Part shown: positions 20,502 through 33,100 of the stretch, piece after piece
How positions within the stretch are numbered: position 1 is the first letter of the stretch
Layout of the letters: the number at the start of each line of letters is the position of its first letter
Assembly: GCA_000697055.1 (NCBI GenBank)
Contig: JNDT01001441.1
Coordinates: forward strand, 1-56,409
Source of the DNA: Saksenaea vasiformis B4078
Lineage: Eukaryota > Mucoromycota > Mucoromycetes > Mucorales > Saksenaeaceae
DNA: 56,409 nt
Reading direction: 5' to 3'
The notes under the pieces: generated by a model
What the model was told of the DNA's origin: nothing
The model's database searches: none
Seen by the model: the letters and a program-made list of their open reading frames with translations, nothing else
Program-made: the position numbers and the translations under genes

Positions 20502-21890
20502 CTGTTTATTGAACAAATTTCTACGCTAATCTATATAAATTTTGCCTCCATGAGGAGCCACTTTTACGCTAAAAAAAGAATCAAGTATGCGTTCGTTAAT
20601 ACATAAGTTGGCAACAAATTCACACTTACATCAACGCTGCCCCTCGATGGACGCGAAATTCATATAGCCTGCATAAAATTTACTCATGATTAGTAAATGG
20701 AATAATACTTGGATGCCTTTTTACTTACTCCCGAAGGGTAATTCCAAGATGTCTTGGCGGCCCATACCCCGCACCGTGATGGGTGGAGATGGGAGAAGGA
20801 GGAAATTGGCGCAGATGCAGCGAAAACGCACTACAGAGGACTTAAAGCGATACAACTTCCAGCGATCTATTGTACAAGATGAGCGATGCTGAGCACGACA
20901 ACATTTATTTTACTTACTTAAGTGATGGGTAACGACGCCACCACAGCCGAGACGGTTCGGAAAAGAGGTCATACAGGCTAAACGATACATCAAAAGACAT
21001 GAGTGATCCTGGATGCGTATTCCATTAAAAGTACATACCAGGATGTAAGGGAATTGCTAGGGATACTCCAACCGGACACTCCAGGCCCCCCAAATTCTGA
21101 GCGGATAGTAAAATAGAAGTATCACCAGCTGCCATGCTTAGGTGTAGTGTTGTGCAGAGATAGCGAAGCGTCTCACAGTGGAGTATCCCATAGTGAAATC
21201 TCCTGTAGTGGAGTGTCCGGTAGTTGAGCGCCTTGCAGCAGAGTCAGATACACTACAGTAAGCATTATGTATAAGAATATTTGATAAAACGCATAAGATA
21301 AGAGTTCTTTTAGGGAACAAATTTGGTAGGCAGTATCTTACAAGTCCTACTAGCAAATATTCTCGAGAAACTAATAAATTCTCTGTCTATCTAGAATATT
21401 CTTATATCAAACGTCTACTGCAGTATATCTGAAGGTAATTGCTGGGATCCAGCAAAGAAAACTCTGCTACAGGACACTTCATTTGGGACATCGCACTATG
21501 GGACACTCCACTGTAACCGAATTAAGCATTAGGTACTACACTCCATCCTTTTTTGAACAATCTTGGGGGACTGGAGTGTCCCGTTGGAGTGTCCCGTTGG
21601 AGTGTCCCGTTGGAGTGTCCCGTTGGAGTGTCCCTAGCAATTCCCGGATGTAAAATGAGCAGAGCCAAAGAAAAAAAAAAAGAATTCATGCGTCCCTTTA
21701 AATATCGCCGTTTACGCGTTCTGATTGGTGCGTTGAGGAACCTATTACAATGAACCAGCGCAATACGCGTTTGATCCAGACGTGAAGGTAGCTGCTTCTC
21801 TGCGCAAAGAACTACTGCTCCTCACTACAGCATTGAGTTGGTGTCAACGCAAGGTAATATTTGGATGACGTAAATCTACTCAAAATCCAG
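20502..21890 (-). repeat. Family R repeat, copy R3, interrupted by a MITE
   Basis: It starts CTGTTTATTGAAC and ends CAAAATCCAG before TA. Splice-like motifs, the paired arms (near 20515-20555 and 20650-20685) and the conserved block at 21655-21890 match copies R4 and R2. Without the nested element at 21049-21645 the copy is about 780 bp. Copies R2 and R4 are continuous at the matching position. Confidence 0.8.
21041..21653. mobile_element. Non-autonomous DNA transposon (8-bp TSD, hAT/Merlin-like MITE)
   Basis: The element spans 21049-21645 (597 bp). The two ends are inverted copies: GGGAATTGCTAGGGA, then ACTCCAAC and GGACACTCC, with two mismatches over about 34 bp. It is flanked by a perfect 8-bp duplication GGATGTAA (21041-21048 and 21646-21653). 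Subterminal GGAGTGTCC motifs recur on both sides, including four tandem copies of GGAGTGTCCCGTT near 21577-21631. An 8-bp duplication fits hAT, and also Merlin or P elements. No transposase frame is present, so it must have been moved in trans. Confidence 0.88.
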
Positions 21891-22009
21891 TACTATTTGG
21901 CGTATCAACGTCAGGCTTAGCATAAACTTATGGAATTTAAGCGGAGCAATTCCGAGCTTTCAGATTAATAAATGGAAGAGATACTACCGCACATCTTTCT
22001 TTATTTCCA

Positions 22010-24464
22010 ATGAGTTCTTACAATCCAAACGAGAAGCTATCAGCGAGTGTAATAAGAAAAAGTTTAATATGTTTGTGTGCTGTAATCTGATGTTATCAGT
22101 AGTTAAGTCAATTTTTGGCATATGACGTTGTCAATCGATGTTCACGAGGTCTGCATTTTGACGGATACACAGCTGAGCATTCTGCAATAGAGATTGAAGA
22201 GGGAAAGGATAACGTTCTGAGGCTTCTTTACGAATACCCTTACGACAAACCATTCGTAGAACATACTTACACGAAAGCCATCGAGGGGGACAATTTCATG
22301 GGTAGACTGCTGATGGATGACAGCCTTTCTTGTTTGCCATCTAAAACGTTTGCTTATGATATTGCTGCGGAAGCAAGTTGTAGCGCGCGTAAATGGAACC
22401 AACCGACTTCTGGGAAAGACTCGGTTGATTACACCGTTTCTTATGTTTCTTGGGGAGAAGTAAAGGATCAAGTGGCATTTATGAATGACCTAATTTATGG
22501 TATTCCTATAGGTACAACTGTCTCCGGAGTATGTCAAACCGACGGTCCGTTTCAGGGAAGCTGTGAAACACGCTTTGAAGGAAAGCACCAATAAGGAGCA
22601 ATATGAGGCGCTGCAAGGCGTGTTTGGGCGATTTGGGTATTACTACCCATCAAAGATGCTACTTGGTACTGTGACTAACACATGTGCAACATTATTTAAC
22701 TGCCTCCCGGTGCAGGTGGTCTACTCGCTTGTAGAAGAGAAAGTCCAAAGATACAGGGTGAAAGCACGTGTGAATTGGAGGATGAATATAAAGCAACAGA
22801 ATCTAGTGATGATGTAGCCGAAAATGTTGCAAAGGCCGTCAAAAACCACAAATACTGGGAGGTCATAGGTAACTTTTATCGGATCTCTCTGATACTTGCT
22901 AGACAAACTTGCGGTAGGTGGTGATTCCGGATTATTTTTCGTGGATGGGTTGGAGGACTGGAAAGAGACTACGAGATCCAACCCAGCCATTATCCAGTTC
23001 AAAGATATGAAGCCAATTTACCATATTCTTGAGAATGATGAACGACTTCAAGTGGAGGAGGTCTACGACAAAGCATTTTCCGATAATGAGCCTCGACGTA
23101 TGGTGGAAAAGAACCCCGCTGAAATCTTTAGAAGTCGTGTTAAAAACAATGAAAGTATGGGAGACGAAGTTAAAAACGTGAGTTGGACGCAACTTCTGGA
23201 CCAAGGCAGCAACAAAGCAATAGATAATGGATGCGATAACTTGCAAAACGAACCTGAAAAAGATATATTCAGCGATGATTCTGATGACGACAGCAATACC
23301 AACGACATTAACGTACGACACGAATTTGTTAGCCGAGAAAGTGGAGAGAAACCAAACGATCCTAATAGATTATCCGGTCATAAAGACAGTTTGCACGGAG
23401 ATAAGCAAGACGTCAATCTGAGCACAAAGGTAACCAATGAAGAGCGCGAGGAAAACCTGTCCGGCGACGAAGATGGGGATGCTGATGGCGATATTGACCA
23501 TATTAGCATAACACAAAAAGCAGACGTTCACGAAAGCGGAGATGTGCAAGATGAGCGTGAAAGTACACGGAGCTTTGAAGGGAGTGCAGACGTAGACAAC
23601 AAAAATGATACTAGCCTGCACGAAGATTCGATTGACCGGAACGATGAATGGGAGCAATTCAACCTTGGCGAGAAGTATTATCGCGGAATAGACGTGGATA
23701 AAGACTACGTTAAAGCAATGGAATGGTACAAAAAGGCTGCCGATCAGGGAAACAGCAACGCCCAGACCAGACTTGGAGATATGCACAAATATGGACGGGG
23801 TGTACATCGCGACGACAAGAGAGCAGCCGAATGGTACGAGAAGGCAGCAGAGCAAGGAAATGCCGATGCACAAGTCAAACTTGGAGATATGTACAGATAT
23901 GGGCAAGGTGTAGATCAAGACAACAAGAAGGCAGTTGAATGGTACAGAAAAGCAGCAGATCAGGGACATGGAATTGGGCAATATTATCTTGGAGTGAGGT
24001 ATTGGTGGGGAAGCGGCGTGGGGATGGACAGGGAGAAAGCGGACAGATTATGGTCCAAGGCGTATGAATGGTGCAAAAATGCAGCAGATCAAGGAAATGA
24101 AGATGCGCAACACACACTTGGAGAGATGTACCGTTGGGGGTATGGAGTGACGGAAGACATGAACAAAGCCATTGAATGGTACCAGAAAGCAGCGGATCAA
24201 GGAAATGAAGATGCGCAAATCCAACTGGGACATATTTACAGATGGACAAAGCACGACATCGACAAAGCAATTGAATGGTACCAAAAAGTGGCGAACCAAG
24301 GAAATAAAAAATGGCAAATCAGACTTGGATATATTTACAGAGAAGACAAGAAAGACATGGACAAAGCAATTGAATGGTACCAGAAAGCAGCGGATCAAGG
24401 AGATTGGTGGGCGCAACATTTACTTAATGAGTTAAAGAGAGAAGGATACTACTGTATTGATTAA
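22010..24464 (+). CDS. MACPF-like domain protein with Sel1-like repeats (copy D, intact)
   Basis: Exons 22010-22048, 22103-22459, 22512-22665, 22716-22868 and 22918-24464 join in frame to 749 residues. Intron positions equal those of copies B and C. The MACPF-like region (about 14-290) has FLAYDVVNRCSRGLHFDG, FGRFGYYYPSKMLLGG, a VIGGD motif, DWKETTRSNP and PIYHILENDER. The acidic linker is much longer than in copy B (about 295-480), rich in D/E/N. Seven SLRs follow (about 481-745), the last three of the short type. No signal peptide or membrane helix is obvious. The gene lies away from the tandem array, and its closest relative in the window is the inverted copy at 54859-56409. The first-exon donor at 22049 is the least certain junction. 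Confidence 0.82.
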
Positions 24465-24660
24465 AAGAATTGATTTATTTTTTTATTCTTTTTTTTATTT
24501 TCCGCAGTCTCTGGATTCCGTCTCGTTTCTGACATTGTGTCATGTAAACAGAGGAACAAAAAGAAAGAGATGCATTTTCCTCAGTGTTTGTGCTTAGCAT
24601 TTTGTCTATACTATTTGAGTGGGAGGCACATTGTTTTCCCTGCCATTGCTTGTTCATCCG

Positions 24661-24723
24661 CAAATCTACTTTCTGGAAGCAATATTTATTTTAGAGTGGC
24701 ATAAAATGTATTTCAATGAACAG
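24661..24723 (+). repeat. Family R terminus downstream of copy D
   Basis: ATTTATTTTAGAGTGGCATAAAATG and TTCAATGAACAG before TA match the 3' terminus of family R. The same fragment follows the inverted paralog at 54635-54707, so it was copied together with the gene. Confidence 0.65.
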
Positions 24724-24759
24724 TATAATACAAGGGATAGTTCGTGCCTGGGTTACCTG

Positions 24760-24985
24760 GCCTTTGCATTGAGTTGGCTATGCCCTTCATGGGTAAGCAA
24801 ATTGACACCACATATCTTCCATGTACCTACGATAAATGAATTTTTTGCTGCTCGAATATCTCTTGCGTCCATCTAGAACGAAGTTGATATAAGCAGAGTA
24901 ATATCTTGTCGCTGATTCCTTAACTAATAACAGCATTTAATTCCTTTCTTGTGCAAACTTGGCTCAGAGATTTATTCATAAACAG
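24760..24985 (+). repeat. Family R repeat, copy R7
   Basis: In R1 orientation it shows GCCCTTCATGGGTAAGCAA, a TTTTTTGCTGCTCGAATAT arm with TTGCGTCCATC, and a terminus TTCATAAACAG before TA. The second arm is largely eroded. Confidence 0.6.
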
Positions 24986-24996
24986 TATACGTAGAA

Positions 24997-25152
24997 CTAC
25001 AAGATGCGCTCAAACGCAGCTTTACTATCTTCTCCTCGGTTCATCAAATATCGTTGCTTGACCAAGTCCATCAGTTTACCGTTTTCTGTCACTTGTCTGA
25101 CATAAAAATGTGAATACTTGGCAAATCCTGGGCGAGAGGTGTAGTTGCACAT
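24997..25152 (-). CDS. Possible small ORF or terminal exon, unrecognised
   Basis: A 51-codon frame starts at 25152 (MCNYTSRPGFAKYSHFYV) and ends in TAG at 24997. The composition is protein-like and mixed, but no family is recognised. It begins right beside the end of repeat R7. It could be the last exon of a gene whose earlier exons I cannot resolve, or a remnant. Confidence 0.2.
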   Translation of the reverse strand: MCNYTSRPGFAKYSHFYVRQVTENGKLMDLVKQRYLMNRGEDSKAAFERIL

Positions 25153-25341
25153 GGCCGCACCCAGTGATGTACCAATTTAACACCCCGTCTGATTGGCTGG
25201 TTTTTCACAGCCTCAGCAAACACTGCAATTTCCTTTCGTGCAATCTCCGTCGTGCTTCAAGCGTTTGAGCAACCCCGTATCAAATTGGAACTCGCAATTC
25301 GACACACTCTATAATAACGGCCCGATAAGCCCCTAAAAAAT

Positions 25342-28300
25342 ATGCGCAGAGACACTGGGCCTATTGCGCTCCGTAATTTAATGCCTTTCTCGAATCGAAT
25401 GGGCAACAAAAAGTTCAGAACGTCAGATTCTATCCACAGCGATGAAGATCCGCTCATTGTAGACGAAGAATCGGGGGTCTGCTACCATTGCTGTTACCAC
25501 TGCTCCCCATTAACTGATTCCTATTTAGGAGCCGTCGTCGATTCGAAGACGGAAGCTTGAGGAAAGAAAAAAGTCGAAATCATGGTTTGGTTTTCGTTCT
25601 GCGCGCCAACAGGCGGCGAGAACCATTGCTTTCCATGCAGACGGTAGGCCTGCAGTATGCTTTTTGCTTATTAACGATTTTCACATTCGCCGTGTCCAGA
25701 CAAGTACAAAAAGAAGTATGCGCCGAATATCATTGTGAATCAGAAATATAATGTGATCACCTTTATACCCTTGGTGCTTTACGAACAAGTACGGTGTATC
25801 GTGACGCTATCATAACGCTGTACTTACTTTTCTACTCTAGTTTGTCGTATTTTTTAATCTCTACTTCTTGCTGGTTGCTCTGTCTCAGTTTATACCAGCC
25901 CTGAAAATAGGTAATCTTCCTTTCAGCGAGATCTGATCTGTCTGACATAACGTATAGGCTATATCTTCACCTATTTTGGACCGTTATGTTTTGTATTATT
26001 GGTTACGATTAGCAAAGAAGCCATTGATGACTACCAACGACATAAACGTGACAAAGAAGCCAACTCACAACTATATCAGTATCTGACACCTGCTGGGCCT
26101 CGAAGTATTCCCAGTTCAAAAATCCGAGTGGGTGATTTGATTATCGTCCACAAAGATCAAAGAGTAAGCGTTTAAGTAGAAAGAGATCCCTATTACTTAC
26201 AAGAACACGACGCTATTGTTACCAGATCCCAGCAGATATGATTCTTTTGAGAACAACAGAGGAGAGCGGTGCGAGCTTTATTCGTACCGATCAATTGGAC
26301 GGTGAAACGGATTGGAAGCTTCGCTTAGCTGTTCCATCACTGCAGAGACTTCCGTCGGATTTGGCGCTCATGGACGTCCGAGGCGATATCTACGGTACAT
26401 GCTGCAACGTTATGATTGTGCTCTCATTTTAGATTGCTGTAGCTGACGCACCACATAAGGATATTCACGACTTTGTTGGAACATTTACACACGCAGATGA
26501 AGAAACGGGCGTGGAACAGATCGAATCATTGGGTGTTGAAAACACAATGTGGACCAACACCGTACTGGCATCCGGTTCAGCGGTTGGATTTGTCATCTAC
26601 ACTGGCAAAGATACCCGCGCTGTGATGAACACCAATCATCCAAAGACAAAAGTAGGAATGCTCGATCGCGAAATCAATAGACTAGCAAAGGTAAACGATC
26701 CATAGCTTAGGATCACAGATAACGAAAACTTTGTATAGATTCTGTTCATTGTTACCTTTGGCTTGTCGATCATCATGGTCAGCTTCAACGGATTCCATGG
26801 TCTATGGTACATTTACGTTTTCCGGTTCTTGATTTTGTTTTCTTCCATTATCCCTATAAGGTAAACTAATGGACATTCAGATGTTGTATTCATTGCCTTT
26901 TATTTCACCAGTTTACGTGTTAATCTCGATATGGGTAAGACTGTGTATGCCCGCCAGATTGAGAACGATGAGGAAATTGAAGGGACAATCGTCCGTACGA
27001 GTACATTGCCGGAAGAGCTTGGCCGTATTGAATACTTGCTATCCGATAAGACTGGAACCTTGACAAAGAACGGTAAGGATGCGTACATCGCGTGTGCGTA
27101 TTCGCTAATTTGGTTTTATCCAGACATGGAGTTGAAGAAGTTACATATGGGTACCATGTCGTACGGGCTGGATACGATGGATGAGATCCAAGCGCATCTG
27201 GCAACTGTATTTGGCGGACACGAAGCTGGTACAGCATGACAAATGCTATCGTCTTCCATTTAACGCTTGCGGATAGGATTTGGACAATTACATAGAAATC
27301 AAAGTACCAGCGCTGGTGGCAACATTGCAGGCAAAGGGCGAAGGAATATTGCCTCTCGTGTGAAGGATATTGTCCAAGCACTTGCGCTATGTCATAATGT
27401 AATCTGAGTTCATGTTTTTCGGTATTCGCTAAATTCTCGATTAGGTTACACCCGTGGATGAGTTGGGTGGAGAAATTACCTACCAAGCATCTAGTCCCGA
27501 TGAAGTTGCTATTGTGAAGTGGACCGAGAAAATGGGCATGACATTGGTCGGTCGTGATGTGGGAAACATCCAACTACGGTTGAAGGCAACAGACGAAATT
27601 TTGCACTATGATGTGTTGAATATCTTCCCTTTTACAAGCGAAACCAAAAGAATGGGAATTATTATCCGGGATAGGCAATCTCAAGAGATCACCTTCTATG
27701 AAAAAGGAGCAGATGCGGTGATGAACAAGATAGTTCAGTACAACGATTGGTACGAGTTCTTTACGGGCAGGTGCAGAATATCAGATGCTTATGCGACTCT
27801 TTAGGCTTGATGAAGAATGTGGAAATATGGCTAGAGAAGGTCTAAGAACATTGGTTGTCGCGAAAAAGAGACTCTCTGAGGAAGCATACGAAGAATTCCG
27901 GTTAAGGTACAGTGCCATTTTTGACCGTATTGTCCATTATTCACTATTTCTCCTTAGGTACCATGAAGCGGAAGTCTCCATCCATGATCGAAATGTGCTT
28001 AAGCAAGCGGTCGTTGAAAACATACTCGAAACGGATCTTGAGCTTCTTGGATTGACAGGCGTTGAAGACAAGTTACAGGATGGTGTCAAAAACACACTGG
28101 AACAAATGCGCAATGCTGGTCTCCGAATATGGATGTTGACAGGTAAGCCATACGGATGATTCTGACGATTGGATTAATCGTTTATAAGGTGACAAAATCG
28201 AAACTGCAACATGTATTGCTGTATCGTCAAAACTGGTTTCACGGAACCAAAATATCCACCAGGTCTCCAAGAGTAGGTTTTCTCAAAATTCAAGTAATAA

Positions 28301-29811
28301 GAATTAATGCGGAAATATAGTTAAAACGGCGATGGAAGCTCTGGATGAAATTGACCATTTGCGATCTGCCACGGATTCCTGTCTGGTCATTGATGGATCG
28401 TCACTTCAGGTAAATCCCACAAGTTCACATTATGCAGACTAGATACAATGATCCTGTATTAGGTGTGCCTTGATTACTGCAAGGAAGAGTTTATAGAAGT
28501 TGCGACACATCTCCCCGTAGTCGTCTGCTGTCGTTGCTCTCCCACACAAAAAGTAAGAACTACTTGAGAAAGTAGGCAAAAAATGAAATCTAATTGTATT
28601 TTTAACAGGCGGATATCACCCGGCTGATCAAGCAGTATACGAAAAAGCGTGTTTTGTCTATTGGTGATGGTGGTAATGATGTCAGTATGATCCAAGCAGC
28701 TGATGTTGGTAAGTAAACCGGTTCGTATGTCCATTTCATGTATTAACTTTCATGAAGGCGTTGGCATTGTCGGAAAGGAAGGAAAACAAGCATCTCTAGC
28801 AGCTGATTTCTCTATTCTCCAATTCAGTCATTTGACTAAATTACTTTGTAAGAACCTTTTTGACTATGTTCCCTTCTGACCTTTGATTTCAATAGTATGG
28901 CATGGACGTAACAGCTACAAGAGATCGGCTAAGCTGTCGCAGTTTGTTATCCACCGTGGTTTAATTATTTCGGTCATGCAAGCTGCCTTCTCTGCATTAT
29001 TTTATTTTGCACCCATCGCTCTTTACCAGGGCATGCTTATCGTTGGGTAAGTCAAGGAGAAGTAGTGGAGCCATGATGATAACCAAAGAGATAGCTACGC
29101 TACCATCTATACGATGGCGCCTGTCTTCTCGCTTGTTTTGGATCAAGATGTCAGCGAAGAAATTGCATTGATGTATCCTGAACTCTACAAGGATCTAACA
29201 AAGGTAATATGCAATGGGGCAATGTACTGATGTAAACTCAACATGACTCTTTAGGGTCGGTCGTTATCCAATCGCACTTTCTTCACCTGGCTGCTGATCA
29301 GCGTATATCAGGGTATGGCATCCTTCTCCATGTTTTTGTAAATTGTAATGAATGTTGTTGTTATTGTAGGTGGTGCCATCATGGTCCTATCCATTCTACT
29401 TTTTGAGGACGAATTTATCCATATCGTTTCCATCTCCTTTACGGCACTTATTTTTAATGAACTACTGATGGTGGCTTTAGAGATTAATACTTGGTAAGAA
29501 AGGACTTTTGTGGAACATCACTGATGTAACTGTACGATCGCAGGCACCGCGTTATGATCATATCCGAGATTGTTACAATGCTTATTTATATTGGCTCTAT
29601 GTGGTTGTTACCCACCTATTTCGGTAAGAGTGGCCGCTTTCAACAATACTGGGATCTAATGTCTGTGCTGTAAAAAGATATGACTTTCATTTTGACAACA
29701 CGTTTTGCATGGAAGGTTGCTGTCATCACTGCCGTGAGCAGTTTCCCGCTTTATGTCGCAAAAATAATCAAGCGACGATACGCTCCACCAAGCTACACTA
29801 AATTAACATAG
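25342..29811 (+). CDS. NEO1: P4-ATPase aminophospholipid flippase, Neo1/ATP9 type
   Basis: About 20 exons run from the ATG at 25342 to TAG at 29811. Landmarks in order are [19 protein letters not shown] before the first helix; [18 protein letters not shown]; the P4 actuator motif [12 protein letters not shown]; the phosphorylation motif [12 protein letters not shown] (near 27040); [14 protein letters not shown] in the nucleotide-binding domain; a [16 protein letters not shown] hinge (near 28668); and six C-terminal helices ending PPSYTKLT. Neo1-type enzymes flip phospholipids to the cytosolic leaflet of Golgi and endosomal membranes and act without a Cdc50 subunit. The N-terminal junction is uncertain: the donor at 25477 is GTCTGC, and GTAGAC at 25459 is an alternative. 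Confidence 0.92.
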
Positions 29812-30132
29812 GATAAAAGGCAGAGTTCTTTTTTCACCATTTCGTATACATACAGTTGTTTTTGTGTATAAATGATTTCATTGTACCGCAGAGGCGGTAG
29901 CAGTTTCGATTGTATAGCAACTAGTCATTTATGAAGTTTGTGGATATTTCTGTTCTAGTGCGTTGGAGAAGAATCCGAAAAATAGAAAACAAATGGCAAA
30001 GGGAATGTTATGAGACAATGGAAAGTACATTTATTAACCTATACACCATGAATAGAAAAAGGGAACTAAAGCAAGATGCATTATGTAGATATACATGCAT
30101 GTGAGGATGATTTGGAAGAAAATGACAAGGCT
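29812..30132. other. Convergent intergenic region (3' flanks)
   Basis: Only 320 bp separate the stop codons of the flippase and the RasGEF. No gene is seen. Confidence 0.5.
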
Positions 30133-33100
30133 CTACGAGTTTTCGGTTATTCGTGGTTCCAACTGTAAGCTTTTAGTGTAAAGCGTCTCTACGTCTTGGC
30201 TTGTTTCCAAATGAGACTTGATAAAAGATTGCAGTTCAGGCACCTCTTGGAAGGTGTAAGGGGAAGATTGGAATTGTTTGATTTCTAAAATGACTTCAGC
30301 TGTCTTCTGTCGTTTGGCGAAGTTGATCAGCGATGCTGATTTTTGGAGATAGTCAGAGTTGCCATCCTCAATAAACGTGAGATCTTGAAGATAGATACCG
30401 AGGAACGGGATGCATGGCGGATTAACGGAATGGATCATCTCACGGTATTCTGTAAAGTTACGATTGGCACCCATCAATTTGCGGATCTGATTCAATATTT
30501 GATTGGTGTTTTTTCCAACCGCCTAATCATTATGTGAGCCCTCCTTGTTTTCCTGATATTCTTCATTTACCTCCCATGTTTTCCGCAGACGGCCGATGGC
30601 GCTATTGTCAAAGGAAGACAGGATAGCCATACATGTGTTGTAGTTGTTCAACAGACGACAGCGCTGTAGTTTAAACCAGTTTCGTTAGTCGTTATCTTTT
30701 CCATTTTCGGGTTACTTACGTCCGCAACGTGTGCCCAGTATTTGATGATCACAGCACGTTTCTTTGCCTCATCATTGGATAAAATACTATCGGTGACCCA
30801 GGCCGTTAAACGGTTGCAATAATCAATAGATTGTTTCACGTTGACAGCAACAACATCGTCACGAGACCAGGCTTTGTTTAAACATTCCACAGGTTGGATG
30901 CTGCTGTACAACCGGAAATCCATAATACTCAGCTGCCGAGCCATTTCCAGCGGATCGGTATCGAGTAACTGGATACATGCCATGTTCTTCGGAATAATCG
31001 GACTTGGTCCTTCCCACTTGTTCGCGATCAGCTTCTTGAGCTCACCGGTGGCATTGAGTTCTTTGCGCTTACGGATCAATCGATTCAGTTGATCCGCGGC
31101 AAAGGAAGATGCATCGCGGATGACGGTAGCAGTAAAAAACTCTAAACGGTTCAGGATAAATTCGTCTTCGTCGTTGTAGTAGTTGTCCAACCAGTTCTTG
31201 ATGACGTTGAACACGCTTTTTAATCGAACCATGAGTACTACGTCTTGACAAGACATCTGACTTACCGTAATCGGACGAGTTTTTGTTTTTTCTCGGTCCA
31301 GATCTCGAGTTCCAAAGGTGTCAAACCTTCGGGAGCACGCATGCTGTAGCGTTGTTCCAGTAGGCTTACAAACTCCTCAGTGGTACAAAATGACCGGTAA
31401 GTGAGCAAAAAAGTAGCAATGAAGCTTGTGTCTTGTTTTTAAGAGGGGTCAGCTGTGAGTACAGATGTAGATAAGTGCACATACCAAGCGTATCATGTAG
31501 CGTTAATCGTTCCACAAGGGCAGACAGGGTCCCACCCTTAATGCTGCCATCGACGCTAAAGAAAATCTCGCCCTCTCCGTGTTCTTGGCCCAGATACCAC
31601 ATGGCCGAAAGGTCCGGACGATCTTCCGTTTTCACGCTCATTCGTCGCGGTCGTGCCCGATTTTCTGCTCCCGTAGATCGGGATGGAAGTAGCATCGGTC
31701 TCTCCCGAAGAGGATTCAACGCGCGTAACTGATCATCTTCCACTGAATTGGCTGTGTCCTGTTCTCTCACGCTATTATGTTCATCGGTCGGGACCGCAGG
31801 TGGAGAGAGGGGCGTCGTGCCAAATTCCCCTCCACGTGATAACCAGTACTTGCGTTGTTCTACCATCTCGTGCACACTGACTTCGATACTTTCAATAACG
31901 TGCTCAACCGCAGAGGCTCCGTGTTCGACGTTGAGGACGGCTTTTTCTCTGTCGGTACCCGCGTCTGTGAGCTTTTGTATATCGCCAAATAATCGCCCGA
32001 TCGTGATGTACAGGCCCTGCCTGCTCACTCGATATCCTGACAAGGATGGAATTTGTGAACTATCAATGTTGCTGACGTCGATATCAGCCAAGATATTGAG
32101 ATACTGGCTTATTTGGGTTGATAAGTTACGAAATAGCAAAACAACATTCGATTGGACAGTATCGCTTACAGGAAGCGAGAGAATACTCCTAGCAGCCGCG
32201 CACAGCGCGCCTGTCGATCCATAGATCTGATTTGCATGTGTTTGTAAACTAGCAAGAAGATCCTGATTCAATGGATATTTGGCCTTTTGCATCAATGAAT
32301 TTCCTCCATTCTGGACGTCGATACTGGGTCGCCTTGCGCCGTTTGGCTCGCTCGACGGCAGTCGTTTCGTATCCTCCAGTAGCTGTGGACTGACGAATTC
32401 AACAGGTACCTGCCGTTGTTGACAAACGGTCACGAACTCACGTACAGCCTTGAGGACGTCTCCAGCGTCAGTTTGAACTTTGTTCAAGGCATCGATCGAT
32501 GACGACGACGACGGCACAGATACTTCAGAGACCATTTTGGCGGACAACACCAATTTGGAAAGCGACGCCATAACTGCACGTCGGGGTTCGCGTAATGCCT
32601 GATCCTGCATTCGTACAGATTCTTTTTCCATGGATCGCGAGGCGTACAGCATCAATCGTATCGATTCCATCACTGTGGTAGCGTTCGCGTGTAACAATTC
32701 GCGTCTCCCTGCCTGTGCTGATTGATTCAATCGTTGTATTGCTACAGCAATATCCATCGATAGTTTCTGCCATGTTAACGGTTCCTTCTCTTCCGACTTG
32801 CCGTCGTGCGAAACGTCGTGGGTTTGGAAAGATGCTTCGGGTAAATTGATGATGCGACGGTCGGAGTCTTCACCTTCTACTTTTGGTGTTGTCTTTGCAC
32901 GTCGCTGAACAATTAAGGTTTTCGGCGGCATGAGCTGGATTGATCTGAGATTGTCTCTTTACAACTTACCAGTCGTCCAGTGGTAGTATCAATTTCTTCG
33001 AAATCCCACGTTGTTTCTTGTGTAAGCAAGTTACAGTGATACACTCTGCCTTGGGGCGTTGTTCTTTGTACCCATTGCGACATGATCTTTCAAGGTGTGT

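Noticed and set aside
21577..21631. Four tandem GGAGTGTCCCGTT units considered as a CRISPR or minisatellite locus
   Set aside because: They have no spacers and sit inside the inverted terminus of the MITE as subterminal repeats.
26920..27573. 217-codon minus-strand frame
   Set aside because: It is antisense to the flippase exons that contain the DKTGTLT motif.
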